Shown here piece after piece: positions 19,980 through 27,655 of a DNA stretch of 64,000 nucleotides; within the stretch, counting starts at the first letter, position 1; every line of letters begins with the position of its first letter. Under the pieces are notes generated by a model, which was not told the DNA's origin, did no database searches, and was given only the letters and a program-made list of their open reading frames with translations. The stretch comes from Laspinema palackyanum D2c (GTDB lineage: Bacteria > Cyanobacteriota > Cyanobacteriia > Cyanobacteriales > Laspinemataceae), in assembly GCF_025370875.1 (NCBI RefSeq), contig NZ_JAMXFD010000008.1, forward strand, positions 1-64,000. The letters are read 5' to 3'. The translations under genes were made by a program, and so were the position numbers.

Positions 19980-20195
19980 TTATCCTTCTTGGTTCACAAA
20001 TGGCAACAAGGCGACAATTCTGGCGCGCTTAATTGCTTGGGTGAGTTCCCGTTGCTGCTTGGCGGTTAAGCCTGTAATCCGCCGAGGCAGAATCTTTCCG
20101 CGCTCGGTGATGAATTTTTGCAGCAGTTCTACATTTTTGTAGTCGATGGGTTCATCCGGTTTAATTGGCGAAACACGCCGACGGTAGTATGCCAT
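19980..20195 (-). CDS. rpsR: 30S ribosomal protein S18
   Basis: A 71-residue protein with the S18 signature ([43 protein letters not shown]). It binds in the platform of the small subunit. It is preceded by rpmG, giving the rpmG-rpsR order typical of cyanobacteria and plastids; the gap is 110 bases. A complete gene of normal length. Confidence 0.97.
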   Translation of the reverse strand: MAYYRRRVSPIKPDEPIDYKNVELLQKFITERGKILPRRITGLTAKQQRELTQAIKRARIVALLPFVNQEG

Positions 20196-20305
20196 AGCAG
20201 TTCAATCTCTGTACAGTTTTTTGAATGGACAAGTCACAGACTCTTAACAAATTGGGAGACGCCCCCTCAAAGCCCCAGTTGTTGCCTTGAGGATAAACGT
20301 CTCAT

Positions 20306-20494
20306 CTATTTGATTTCTTTATGAACCGTCGGTTTGTTACAGTACCGGCAGAATTTTTTAAGTTCTAAGCGTGCGGTAGTATTTCGACGGTTTTTCTGAG
20401 TCGTGTACCGAGACACTCCAGCGGAGCGCTTGTCCGGATTAGTCCGGCACTCGGTACATTCCAAGGTAATAATGATTCGGACACCTTTAGCCAT
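20306..20494 (-). CDS. rpmG: 50S ribosomal protein L33
   Basis: A 62-residue protein with the L33 fold and two CxxC pairs (CTEC near residue 13, CRYC near residue 49), i.e. the zinc-binding version. The N-terminus [15 protein letters not shown] and the C-terminus [15 protein letters not shown] are family-typical. It is the first gene of the rpmG-rpsR pair; the AT-rich stretch at 20520-20600 probably holds the promoter. Confidence 0.97.
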   Translation of the reverse strand: MAKGVRIIITLECTECRTNPDKRSAGVSRYTTQKNRRNTTARLELKKFCRYCNKPTVHKEIK

Positions 20495-20658
20495 TAGGTC
20501 TCCCCGCTCCCAATAAGGACAGATTTAGACACGATTTATGATTATCTCATAGAATTGTCTATTTCGCCCATTTTCACTAGATTAAGTTTTCTTATTAGTC
20601 CGACTTCCGGTTAACAATCGTTAACCCACGCGGATTTGCTCTCCCGACTCCCCCAAGT

Positions 20659-21330
20659 TTAATCCTCGAAGTCGTCAAAGTCATTGCGATCGCCTCGATA
20701 TGGGCGAGTGTCTTGAACCTCATCGCGATCGCCTCGATATTGCCGAGTGTCCTCAAACGAGCGACTGCTGCGATTTTGCTTAAATTCTTGATAGGCGCGG
20801 CGAAGTTTGCGATACGCCCGTTTTAACTTGATATCCAGGGAAAATCCTCGGAGGGTCCCGATAATCATCGTGTTGGCAATGCGATCGTGAAACGCTTGTC
20901 GGCGAAAGGGGTCCGAGGAAACTGCGCTACAGTCGATCGCCAAGGGAACGAGTAACAGCATCCCCACACCATGCCCGGGGTTCAGGTGGCTCAACCCGAT
21001 CGCCACCAACACTGCACCGACACCGGCGATTGCCTCCCGCTTAAATAAATTCAGCAATAAGGGAGTCCGCCCAGATCGCAACTCGACTAGGGTAATATCC
21101 AGCGCCCAGCGCCCTAAACTTTGACCGTGATTGCGCCCGGGAAGGAACACCCGCATTACCAACCACAGGAGAAGGAACCAGAAGACTTGACTCCATGACA
21201 TCCCCTCAACCGTGCGATCGCCTCCCAGGGAACTCAACAGCAACACAACCCAATAATCGATAATAAAAGCCGCCCCCCGTCGGGGGATCTCAACTTTAGG
21301 AAAGCGCTTATAAAAAGGATCCGTATCCAT
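20659..21330 (-). CDS. RDD family membrane protein
   Basis: A 223-residue protein with the RDD-type start (IPRRGAAFIIDYWVVLL, residues about 14-30), a second TM around SWSQVFWFLLLWLVMRVF, the HGQSLGRWALDI motif of the family, and two further TM helices. The tail (about 160-223) is basic then acidic and holds a duplicated YRGD(R)xxxxDTRxYRGD segment, created by an internal DNA repeat at about 20682-20750. Function unknown; RDD proteins are proposed to act in transport or ion exchange. Confidence 0.8.
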   Translation of the reverse strand: MDTDPFYKRFPKVEIPRRGAAFIIDYWVVLLLSSLGGDRTVEGMSWSQVFWFLLLWLVMRVFLPGRNHGQSLGRWALDITLVELRSGRTPLLLNLFKREAIAGVGAVLVAIGLSHLNPGHGVGMLLLVPLAIDCSAVSSDPFRRQAFHDRIANTMIIGTLRGFSLDIKLKRAYRKLRRAYQEFKQNRSSRSFEDTRQYRGDRDEVQDTRPYRGDRNDFDDFED

Positions 21331-21497
21331 GATCCTGGAATAATCCTGAATGCTTACCCCTCTATAGTGACACGCGCCTCACTCCCCTGGGGAGTAACCC
21401 CGCCGAATCGAGTCCGGGTTTAAGAGCGCTATCCCCGCGATCGCCACAACCGAAACCCTCTCCCCGACAGAATTTCAGCCTTTGTTAAAAAAACATC
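21331..21497. other. Spacer upstream of tRNA-Gly
   Basis: No gene is seen between the RDD gene and the tRNA promoter. Confidence 0.4.
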
Positions 21498-21525
21498 TTG
21501 CAATTTAGAAAAGTCATGCTATATT
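21498..21525 (+). promoter_or_regulatory. Candidate promoter of tRNA-Gly
   Basis: TTGCAA (21498-21503) and TATATT (21520-21525) with a 16-base spacer, 26 bases before the mature tRNA. A good match to a sigma-70-type promoter. Confidence 0.55.
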
Positions 21526-21551
21526 GGATCATGTAGCTAACGCTGCCAACT

Positions 21552-21622
21552 GCGGGCATAGTTTAGTGGTAAAACCATAGCCTTCCAAGCTATTGATGCG
21601 AGTTCGATTCTCGCTGCCCGCT
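21552..21622 (+). tRNA. tRNA-Gly (anticodon TCC)
   Basis: A 71-base cloverleaf. The acceptor stem GCGGGCA pairs with TGCCCGC (21615-21621). The anticodon stem ATAGC/GCTAT closes a loop CTTCCAA with anticodon TCC. The T loop is GTTCGATTC. CCA is not encoded. It forms the left border of the mobile element that starts 12 bases downstream. Confidence 0.95.
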
Positions 21623-21633
21623 TTTTAGATATG

Positions 21634-22001
21634 TTGTCGGTTACCACATGATGGGTCGTCTTGCCCAATTAATGTGACTGAAATTGATAGACTGAATCCC
21701 TCTAGGCATAAAGGTTCAGGCTATTTTTACACGATCACGCGACCCCAAACTGGGGTTGACAAATTAAATGTCGTCTTTTGGAATTTTGACAAATTAGATA
21801 TCGTTTCTTGTCAAAGGTAGTGGCAGGGGATTGTAAGTAGGCTCTTCTGCCCTGTGCGGCAACTGTTTAATCATTAATCAGATTGTCGCCACCGTGGGAG
21901 AAGCACCGACAACCTGATTGATTGCTAGGCGATATTAATTTGTCAACACCCTTTCAACGACATTAATCTGTCAAGACGAGAATTAATGTGGCAACCGATA
22001 A
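21634..22001 (+). repeat. Left 368 bp miniature unit with its own terminal inverted repeats
   Basis: Begins TTGTCGGTTACCACAT and ends ATGTGGCAACCGATAA, so the unit itself has imperfect terminal inverted repeats of about 50 bases. Motifs of the TGACAAATTAnnTGTCG type are at 21662-21680, 21757-21775 and 21787-21805 (direct) and at 21931-21945, 21958-21973 and 21976-21993 (inverted), with a degenerate one at 21641-21660. It looks like the left and right ends of a transposon joined with only about 120 bases between them. Confidence 0.8.
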
Positions 22002-22165
22002 AAAGGGTATGAGACGGTAGCGATCAAATCTCTATCAATGGAAAGGTGTATGCGGCTGACTGGTTCGTTATCGTGAAATGAAGTAGCCATCATCCTCAGC
22101 AATCTGGAACAGGTTGGCTGTTTGGGTAGGCAGCACAATAATTAGATTTAGCATAACTTGATTCC

Positions 22166-23263
22166 ATGCCAAACACGATAGAGATACTTCCTTCTTCACA
22201 CTCGCCGAGTCTTTCCAAAAAGCAATCCCTACTAAATTATGAAGCAGCCGAGCGGCAATTTGTCAATTTGCTAGAAGTCGAGGACTTAGACAAGACGCTG
22301 GCGACAAAACCGTTACTGGTCAGCGATTTTGAAAGCGCGATCGCCGATGCAATTCAATCGGCTTACCAACAGGAACCGGGGGATGAAGCCGCTCACCGCT
22401 TCTTGCAGCGTGTGCTTTACCGCATCAACCGCCTCAACTTGTTTTGGTACGACGATTTAAGCCGCTACAACAACGAACGATCGCACTATTTGCGTTCTGT
22501 GCGCGATCGGATTGAGGAACCTTGGCAGCAGTGGGAAATCGCGCAAATCGACGTTGCAGCGCTGCAAAAATTGCCGGATATCAAACAAGCGCTGCGCGAT
22601 CGCGCCGCCGCTGATGTCGATCCTCCTTTGAACGAGAGCGATCGCTATTTGCGGGAACAGATGACAGCAGACGGATACAGACACCTGCTGGCGATCGCCT
22701 CTTTCGACGGTTTAGTTGAAGCCAGCCGCCTTTCTCGCATCCTCGGCGGTGCTGGCAACGAAATTCAATGCACCCTTACCCGAGTGCTGATCGAAGAATA
22801 CGGCGGCGGTCGCCTCCCCCGCAAGCACTCGACCTTTTTTGCTCAAATGCTGGCTGAATTCGATATGAGTACGGAACCGGAAGCGTACTTCGATTTAGTG
22901 CCTTGGCAAGTGCTCTGCGGCATTAATCACAACTTCCTGCTTACCGAACGCAAGCGCCATTTTCTGCGCTACAACGGCGGACTCACTTATTTTGAGGTGG
23001 CAGGGCCTGTCGCTTACCGCAATTATCTAGCCGCCGCCCAGCGTCTGGGCCTCTCGCAAGCTGCGATGGGGTATTGGGAACTACATATCAAAGAAGATGA
23101 GCGTCACGGTCGCTGGATGTTGGATGAAGTGGCGATCCCGCTGGTTGATAGATACCCGCAGGAGGCGTGGGAGCTGGTGTTGGGGTACGATCAGGAGAAG
23201 TCGATCGGCGATCGGGCTGCGGCTGCTGTAGTGCGATCGATCCAAGCCACAGAACAGAATTAA
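22166..23263 (+). CDS. Heme-oxygenase-like diiron oxidase family protein (iron-containing redox enzyme)
   Basis: A 365-residue protein of the HO-like diiron oxidase/iron-containing redox enzyme family. Candidate metal ligands are in the expected order: the Glu of LIEEYGGG with the His of RKHSTFF (about 207-220), the Glu of LTYFEVAGP, and EDERHGRWMLDE near residue 310, matching the D/ExxxH...D/E helix of the family. Known relatives carry out N-oxygenation, C-C cleavage or decarboxylation of amino or fatty acids with O2; the substrate here cannot be told. The start at 22166 is 164 bases inside the left unit. It faces the methyltransferase gene and shares its terminator. It is cargo of the element. 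Confidence 0.8.
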   Translation: MPNTIEILPSSHSPSLSKKQSLLNYEAAERQFVNLLEVEDLDKTLATKPLLVSDFESAIADAIQSAYQQEPGDEAAHRFLQRVLYRINRLNLFWYDDLSRYNNERSHYLRSVRDRIEEPWQQWEIAQIDVAALQKLPDIKQALRDRAAADVDPPLNESDRYLREQMTADGYRHLLAIASFDGLVEASRLSRILGGAGNEIQCTLTRVLIEEYGGGRLPRKHSTFFAQMLAEFDMSTEPEAYFDLVPWQVLCGINHNFLLTERKRHFLRYNGGLTYFEVAGPVAYRNYLAAAQRLGLSQAAMGYWELHIKEDERHGRWMLDEVAIPLVDRYPQEAWELVLGYDQEKSIGDRAAAAVVRSIQATEQN

Positions 23264-23264
23264 C

Positions 23265-23313
23265 AGCTATATCCTAGGGTGGGTCAGAGACTGACGCACC
23301 CTAGGATATAGCT
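23265..23313. terminator. Shared bidirectional hairpin between the convergent cargo genes
   Basis: A 17-base perfect stem: AGCTATATCCTAGGGTG (23265-23281) pairs with CACCCTAGGATATAGCT (23297-23313) around a 15-base loop that contains GTCAGAGACTGAC, itself palindromic. It overlaps the first base of the methyltransferase stop codon and starts one base after the oxidase stop codon. Confidence 0.85.
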
Positions 23314-24032
23314 TAAAATGCTGTTATTAACTTAATTAGCTCCATCGACAAATCTCTTTGCGCTTTTTGCTGCTTCTTAAACAAAACTCCAGCCAGCAGA
23401 TAGATATTTTCCGAATAAAAAGCCCTTCCCTGTTCTCGGAGAGTGGCGATCGCTCTTTTCACTTTGGGTTCCGAGCTATAATAGCCAAAATTTAAAGGTG
23501 CAATCTCAAAATTCGCAACCGAGTAGCCTCGCTTCAAGGCATAATCGAGCAAACCCACCGGATTAGAATAGCTAGAAACCATCAGCAAAACTTCGTCGCA
23601 GCCGAGAGATAAAAGTTTTTTAGCAATTGTACAACCATCACTCCCCCCGTGCAACAGCGGCTGGTAAATCTTATCATCCACCGCTGGCAAGTAAGGCGGA
23701 TTTGAGATGATACAATCCGCTGACTCGTATAAAGGCGAATCAAAAAAAGAGCAATTGTTGACGCTGTATTGTTCGCTCAGTTCATATTCCTTAATTTGAG
23801 ACTGAGCAATTTTCCACGCTACTTGATTTAGCTCAAATCCCTGTATTGTCCCGTCAAAATCCGTTCTCAGCAAAGACTTAATAACTGGACTTCCCTCTCC
23901 TGAACCAAACTCTACAATAAGTCGAGAATTATCGCTGGCATTTAACACTAAACTTTCCAAGCAGTGCGCGTAAAAATCCGATTCTTCCGGGCAGTGGAAT
24001 ACCTGTTTAAGGGGAGAAGATAAACTGAGCAT
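23313..24032 (-). CDS. PrmC-like SAM-dependent methyltransferase
   Basis: A 239-residue class I methyltransferase. Motif I is VEFGSGEGSP (about residue 41), the acidic end of strand 2 is QGFELN (about 79), and NPPYLP (about 113) is the NPPY signature of N6-adenine, N5-glutamine and related amide/amine methyltransferases. It lacks the N-terminal helical bundle of PrmC and is not next to prfA. Base composition is more AT-rich than the chromosome around it, fitting transferred DNA. It converges on the diiron oxidase gene inside the element, which suggests the two act on one small-molecule or peptide substrate; that link is inference. Confidence 0.75.
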   Translation of the reverse strand: MLSLSSPLKQVFHCPEESDFYAHCLESLVLNASDNSRLIVEFGSGEGSPVIKSLLRTDFDGTIQGFELNQVAWKIAQSQIKEYELSEQYSVNNCSFFDSPLYESADCIISNPPYLPAVDDKIYQPLLHGGSDGCTIAKKLLSLGCDEVLLMVSSYSNPVGLLDYALKRGYSVANFEIAPLNFGYYSSEPKVKRAIATLREQGRAFYSENIYLLAGVLFKKQQKAQRDLSMELIKLITAF

Positions 24033-24322
24033 AAATTCTGGACCAAAGTTGACTATTTTAAAAGTTGACTATTTTAAAAGTATCTAATCATTAATATTGC
24101 CGCCATCTATCCCCAGAGCTATTTTATCAAATTGGGAAATCTCTATTCCTGTTTTACAGGCTGTCATCTAGTAACTCTTACTTCAGACATATAATAAATT
24201 TAACTAGATTAATCCGATGGACAGATTGCAATTAGAGCGATTGCTGTTGAGATAGTACCTAAGCAACTAATTGTAAATTTAAAGAGTGTCAGATATGACC
24301 TTTTCTAATTATTTAGTTCCGC
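24033..24322. other. AT-rich spacer inside the element
   Basis: Upstream of the methyltransferase gene. It contains a direct duplication of AAAGTTGACTATTTTAAAAG (about 24049-24080) and no gene. It probably holds the methyltransferase promoter. Confidence 0.4.
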
Positions 24323-24690
24323 TTATCGGTTGCCACATTATTTGTCGTTTTGACAGATTAATGTCGTTGAAAGGGTGTTGACAAATTAATATCGCCCAGC
24401 AATCAATCAGGTTGTCGGTGCTTCTCCCACGGTGGCGACAATCTGATTAATGATTAAACAGTTGCCGCACAGTGCAGAAGAGCCTACTTACAATCGCCTG
24501 CCACTACCTTTGACAAGAAACGACATCTAATTTGTCAAAATTCCACAAGACGACATTTAATTTGTCAAACCCAGTTTGGGGTCGCGTGATCGTGTAAAAA
24601 TAGCCTGAACCTTTATGCACAGAGGGATTCAGTCTATCAATTTCAGCGACATTAATTTGGCAAGACGACAAGTAATGTGGCAACCGACAA
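24323..24690 (-). repeat. Right 368 bp miniature unit, inverted copy
   Basis: The reverse complement matches the left unit with roughly 20 differences by eye (about 95% identity), most of them in the outermost motif. It holds the same TGACAAATTAATGTCGTC-type motifs, including an exact-looking TGACAGATTAATGTCGTTG at 24351-24369. It ends CAACCGACAA at 24690. Confidence 0.8.
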
Positions 24691-24734
24691 TTATCCATCC
24701 TTAAGCTTATATTTATAAAATGTAATAATACTTT

Positions 24735-24764
24735 TTTACAAAACTTATAAGATAAAATTATAAT
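24735..24764 (+). promoter_or_regulatory. Strong sigma-70 promoter for the small YjzC-like gene
   Basis: TTTACA (24735-24740), an 18-base spacer, then a perfect TATAAT (24759-24764), 32 bases before the start codon. It lies just outside the right end of the mobile element. Confidence 0.7.
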
Positions 24765-24796
24765 ATAGGAGTATTGTTAAACAATAAGGAGGAGAT

Positions 24797-24979
24797 ATGA
24801 AGCCACTTTACAAACCAGGGAATATAACGCCTGTGAGTGGTCAATACGAGTTGACGGGGCCGCGCGGCGGCAGTAAGGGGCCGGAAATTACGTCGATTAA
24901 AGGAAACCCCCTGCCCCCTACACCCGAGCCTAACCTATATTACAAGTTAGTGGATAAAACCAAACACAAAGGTGGATAA
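24797..24979 (+). CDS. YjzC-like small protein
   Basis: A 60-residue protein of the type LYKPGNITPVSGQYELTGPRGG...KGNPLPPTPEPNLYYKLVDKTKHK, a small conserved family resembling YjzC and found scattered in bacteria. No function is established. The gene has a perfect promoter, a perfect AAGGAGG ribosome-binding site eight bases before the ATG, and its own strong terminator, so it is a self-contained, probably highly expressed unit. It sits between the mobile element and the restriction operon. Confidence 0.7.
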   Translation: MKPLYKPGNITPVSGQYELTGPRGGSKGPEITSIKGNPLPPTPEPNLYYKLVDKTKHKGG

Positions 24980-25009
24980 GCAGTTCCTGGCTGCTGTCCA
25001 TTAATTGCT

Positions 25010-25046
25010 AATGGCTCATCAGTTTGCGTCTGATGAGCCATTTTTT
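25010..25046 (+). terminator. Rho-independent terminator of the YjzC-like gene
   Basis: AATGGCTCATCA / TGATGAGCCATT stem (12 pairs) with a 9-base loop and a T run. Confidence 0.9.
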
Positions 25047-25109
25047 ATGATAATCGGTGACGCCCTCAACGATCCATAAAAATCGCCTTTCCAGTGGAAA
25101 ATTGCCACC

Positions 25110-26777
25110 CTACTCGATTCCCGGTAGCGTTAACTGAATCGGTTCTGAGTTGTCCGATTCGGGGGGTTCAGGCGGTTGTGCTTTCTTCCTTCCCCGCTTT
25201 CCTGTTCCTTTGGGGGTTTTCTCCGTGGATTTTTTAGCGGTTTTGGCTTGGGGTGGGTTGGCGCGTTCCTCGCGAATGCGATCGAGGAGTACCGAGGCGG
25301 GTTCGTCGTTGGGGTCTTGGGGGACGAGTTCACCTCGAAAGGCTTTGGCGAGAATGGATTGGGTGAGTTGGTCAATATGCGCTTTGGCTTTTTCGTAGCG
25401 TTGTTCGATGCGATCGGCTTTTTGGAATAGTGCTTCCACTCGCCGGACAATTTCTTGTTGTTCGGGGAGGGGAGCAAGCGGAATAACAATATTATTAATT
25501 TTACTAACACTAAGTGTATGCAAACCACTTGTAGAACTAGATAGTTGCATCATCACCACGATTGCTTGAGGGGAATTTAGATAAGTTAGCAAGAAGCTTG
25601 GCTGAACTATAGATAATGGCCTGCTTCTAATAATGTGATTTTGATGAACACAGTTTTCTATATCCCCATTCCAAATAGCGCATCTCCCAATTTCTTTGGA
25701 GCTACCATTGCCTTCGACAATAAGTAAATCGCCTGCTTGTAATTTCCATGTATTTAATTCTCTGGAATTGAATATTTCAAAATACTCAATATTATCAAGA
25801 TTTAGATAGCCTCGGTAAACGTTGGCAACTCGCAGATAAGGATAAGGATTATTTTTAGGTTTTCTTTTGGGTGTTTTTTGAATTCCTCCCTGAGTTTCCG
25901 TAATAGAACCTAGAGAGGTGACACACCAAGAACAGGGTAAATTGATATCCAGTTCAAAATCTACAGAAGAATCTTGATTGAAAGGAGTTTTCGGTTTTCT
26001 CCTTCCCTCTGCTTTAGCCTTGGCACACTCCTCCTCATAACGCTGTTGACTTTCCTCCTGAATCCGCTTTAATAGTTCTGATGCGGGTTCAACATCGGGA
26101 TTTTGTTTGCGCCAATCGGCTGTGAGGCGACCGGAACAAGCCGCAGCTAAGACCGATTGACGAAAGCGAGTCAGGATGGTGGGGATTTTCTCTAATCGCT
26201 GTTTGCAGGCGTCCACTTTTGCCAGCAGCTTTTTCAGCTTGGCAACAATGCGCCGTTGTTCGTTGAGGGGTGGTAAGGGGACTGGCAGAACTCGTAGATA
26301 TTTTAAAGGAATAAATTTTTGTGTACTTCCCTTTAAAAATTCTTCATTTTCTAGAAAGTTTTTTAAAAATTCGCTTTGTAGCCAATGTTTTAGATATAAG
26401 GAATTTATAGCAGATTCATTTTTTTTAAAAAGCGCTACATTTTTAATACTAAATTCTATCTCGGTCTCAACAACTACAGGATTCCCAATTGTTCCAATCA
26501 TTGCCATCAATATATCACCTTTATCTACTCCTGAACGTAGGCTTATTTGTTGATGATCTTCATCGCTAATTTTTTTAGTATTTACAAAATCTATACAATT
26601 ATTTTTTAGATTTTTTGAAGTAACTAATGGAACTCCATTAACAACATATTTTGGGGTATCATGTGTCCCGTCTCTGACGGAAGCACAAATCTCGCTGGTA
26701 ATAGTCCAAACCCACCCCTGAGAAAGTTCAGGTAAATTTTGGAGACCTCGACTTCGATCTGTCCTACTGTCAACCAT
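25110..26777 (-). CDS. hsdS: Type I restriction-modification specificity subunit
   Basis: A 555-residue HsdS that sets the DNA target of the methylase and nuclease. Two target-recognition domains are visible (about 15-165 and 285-425), each followed by a conserved helical spacer beginning LPPLNEQRRIVAKLKKLL (about 175) and APLPEQQEIVRRVEALF (about 430). The first repeat ends in a characteristic SVLAAACSGRLTADWR, the second in SILAKAFRGELVPQDP. The C-tail is Lys/Pro-rich. The start codon lies two bases after the stop of a relic hsdM 3' end (26780-26863), the native operon junction. The whole gene looks intact. Confidence 0.92.
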   Translation of the reverse strand: MVDSRTDRSRGLQNLPELSQGWVWTITSEICASVRDGTHDTPKYVVNGVPLVTSKNLKNNCIDFVNTKKISDEDHQQISLRSGVDKGDILMAMIGTIGNPVVVETEIEFSIKNVALFKKNESAINSLYLKHWLQSEFLKNFLENEEFLKGSTQKFIPLKYLRVLPVPLPPLNEQRRIVAKLKKLLAKVDACKQRLEKIPTILTRFRQSVLAAACSGRLTADWRKQNPDVEPASELLKRIQEESQQRYEEECAKAKAEGRRKPKTPFNQDSSVDFELDINLPCSWCVTSLGSITETQGGIQKTPKRKPKNNPYPYLRVANVYRGYLNLDNIEYFEIFNSRELNTWKLQAGDLLIVEGNGSSKEIGRCAIWNGDIENCVHQNHIIRSRPLSIVQPSFLLTYLNSPQAIVVMMQLSSSTSGLHTLSVSKINNIVIPLAPLPEQQEIVRRVEALFQKADRIEQRYEKAKAHIDQLTQSILAKAFRGELVPQDPNDEPASVLLDRIREERANPPQAKTAKKSTEKTPKGTGKRGRKKAQPPEPPESDNSEPIQLTLPGIE

Positions 26778-26779
26778 TC

Positions 26780-26863
26780 CTAATCCTCCCCATCCAACTC
26801 CATCAATGCCAAAATATCCTTTAAATCATCCACCACCGCTTCTAACTCTGCGATCGCCTCTCC
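26780..26863 (-). pseudogene. Relic duplicate of the hsdM 3' end
   Basis: The reverse strand translates to GEAIAELEAVVDDLKDILAL...ELDGED and a stop, matching the last codons of the intact hsdM (SEAITELEAVVDDLKDILAL...) about 0.9 kb upstream. The stop codon at 26780-26782 is two bases before the hsdS ATG, as in a normal hsdM-hsdS junction. The reading frame is cut off at its 5' side. Confidence 0.85.
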
Positions 26864-27002
26864 AGTCTTGCAGTTCCAGAAAAGCGATTACACCAACGTA
26901 TTAGGTAAACTCTTCTGGAAAACATCCCCATTCCCTTGCATCCCTTTCAGAATACTTGTCAAAAATTTTATCATCTATTCTGTATTCTATAGCATCTCAG
27001 TT

Positions 27003-27404
27003 TTAGGCTTCCCAGTCTTCTAGGCGTAACCCTTCCACTCGTTCAAACTCCCGAACATTATGGGTTACTAAAATCAGATTATTCACTAAAGCGATCGCGG
27101 CAATTTGGAGGTCATAGGGACCGATGGGCATTCCTAAAGCGGCCAATTGAACACGAATCCTCCCAAAAATACTCGCTGCGGCATCATCAAACGGTAAAGA
27201 AATAAACTGATTTAAAAATACCTCCTGTAGCGCCCGTGTGCGAGCAGGGTTTGAGATTCTCATCGCTCCATAAAACAATTCTGCTTTAACTACAGAACAC
27301 ACCGCAATATCCCGGGGAGATAAATGCTCTCAATGTTTCTGTATTCCAGAATTGCGACGATTTAGATACAGAATACAGACATTTGTATCTAGCAAATAAA
27401 TCAA
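27003..27404 (-). pseudogene. VapC-like PIN toxin broken by an in-frame TGA
   Basis: Reading from a TTG at 27404 that overlaps the antitoxin stop (TTGA), the frame gives LIYLLDTNVCILYLNRRNSG, the normal PIN N-terminus with the first catalytic Asp, then TGA at 27330-27332, and continues in the same frame with EHLSPRDIAVCSVVKAELFYGAM, the acidic cluster, and a C-terminal GPYDLQIAAIAL...LVTHNVREFERV. All PIN acidic residues are present across the break. A GTG restart at 27302 would give a 99-residue protein lacking the first Asp. So the toxin is probably dead unless TGA is read through or it is a sequencing error. Confidence 0.75.
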
Positions 27405-27655
27405 TCAAATACCTCCCTAACCTCATATTTCCCTTGATCATATCTGACCAAGGGCTCATCTGCTAAACAGCCTGCGGTCTGTTCAAAAAAACCAGGAGGC
27501 CAGCCTAATTCCTCTGGGCGTTGAGTGACGGGGGGTGGACAAGTGGCTTGATAAATAATAGCTATTTCCAACTCTTGATTCGCTAAATTTTGAGGCACTT
27601 GTAAAACTACTTTTCCTTCCCCATCAGCCCGGATTTTGAGTTTTAGAATTTCCAT
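27401..27655 (-). CDS. VapB-type antitoxin
   Basis: An 84-residue antitoxin of a cyanobacterial type: an N-terminal strand-rich DNA-binding half (LKIRADGEGKVVLQVPQNLANQ) and a toxin-binding tail with the characteristic GWPPGFFEQTAGCLADEPLVR. It overlaps the start of the PIN toxin frame by translational coupling (TTGA). It should repress its own operon and neutralise the toxin; since the toxin frame is interrupted, its present use is doubtful. The pair sits between hsdM and hsdS. Confidence 0.8.
   Translation of the reverse strand: MEILKLKIRADGEGKVVLQVPQNLANQELEIAIIYQATCPPPVTQRPEELGWPPGFFEQTAGCLADEPLVRYDQGKYEVREVFD

Larger units (their letters stand above)
21634..24690. mobile_element. CAST/Tn7-like composite element with inverted 368 bp ends
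   Basis: A 3057-base element inserted 12 bases downstream of tRNA-Gly. Its two ends are inverted copies of one 368-base unit (21634-22001 and 24323-24690). The outermost bases on both sides are TTGTCGGTTRCCACAT reading inward. The ends carry many TGACAAATTAATGTCGTC-like motifs, the type of TnsB site known from type V-K CRISPR-associated transposons. The cargo is a diiron oxidase and a methyltransferase. No transposase, Cas12k, TnsC, TniQ or CRISPR array is inside, so it would need help in trans or is a relic. Flanking 5-mers (TATGT left, ATTAT right) do not form a target-site duplication. Confidence 0.7.

Noticed and set aside
21757-21805. Repeated TGACAAATTA motifs considered as a CRISPR array
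   Set aside because: The motifs differ in spacing and orientation, and no equal-length spacers are present; they fit transposase binding sites better. No CRISPR array was found in the window.
24319-24694. Target-site duplication of the composite element
   Set aside because: The 5-base flanks checked for the whole element and for each unit (TATGT, AAAAG, CCGCT, ATTAT) do not match.
26866-27002. Possible second antitoxin remnant after the PIN gene
   Set aside because: A short frame (EWGCFPEEFT) only weakly resembles antitoxin tails; too little to support.
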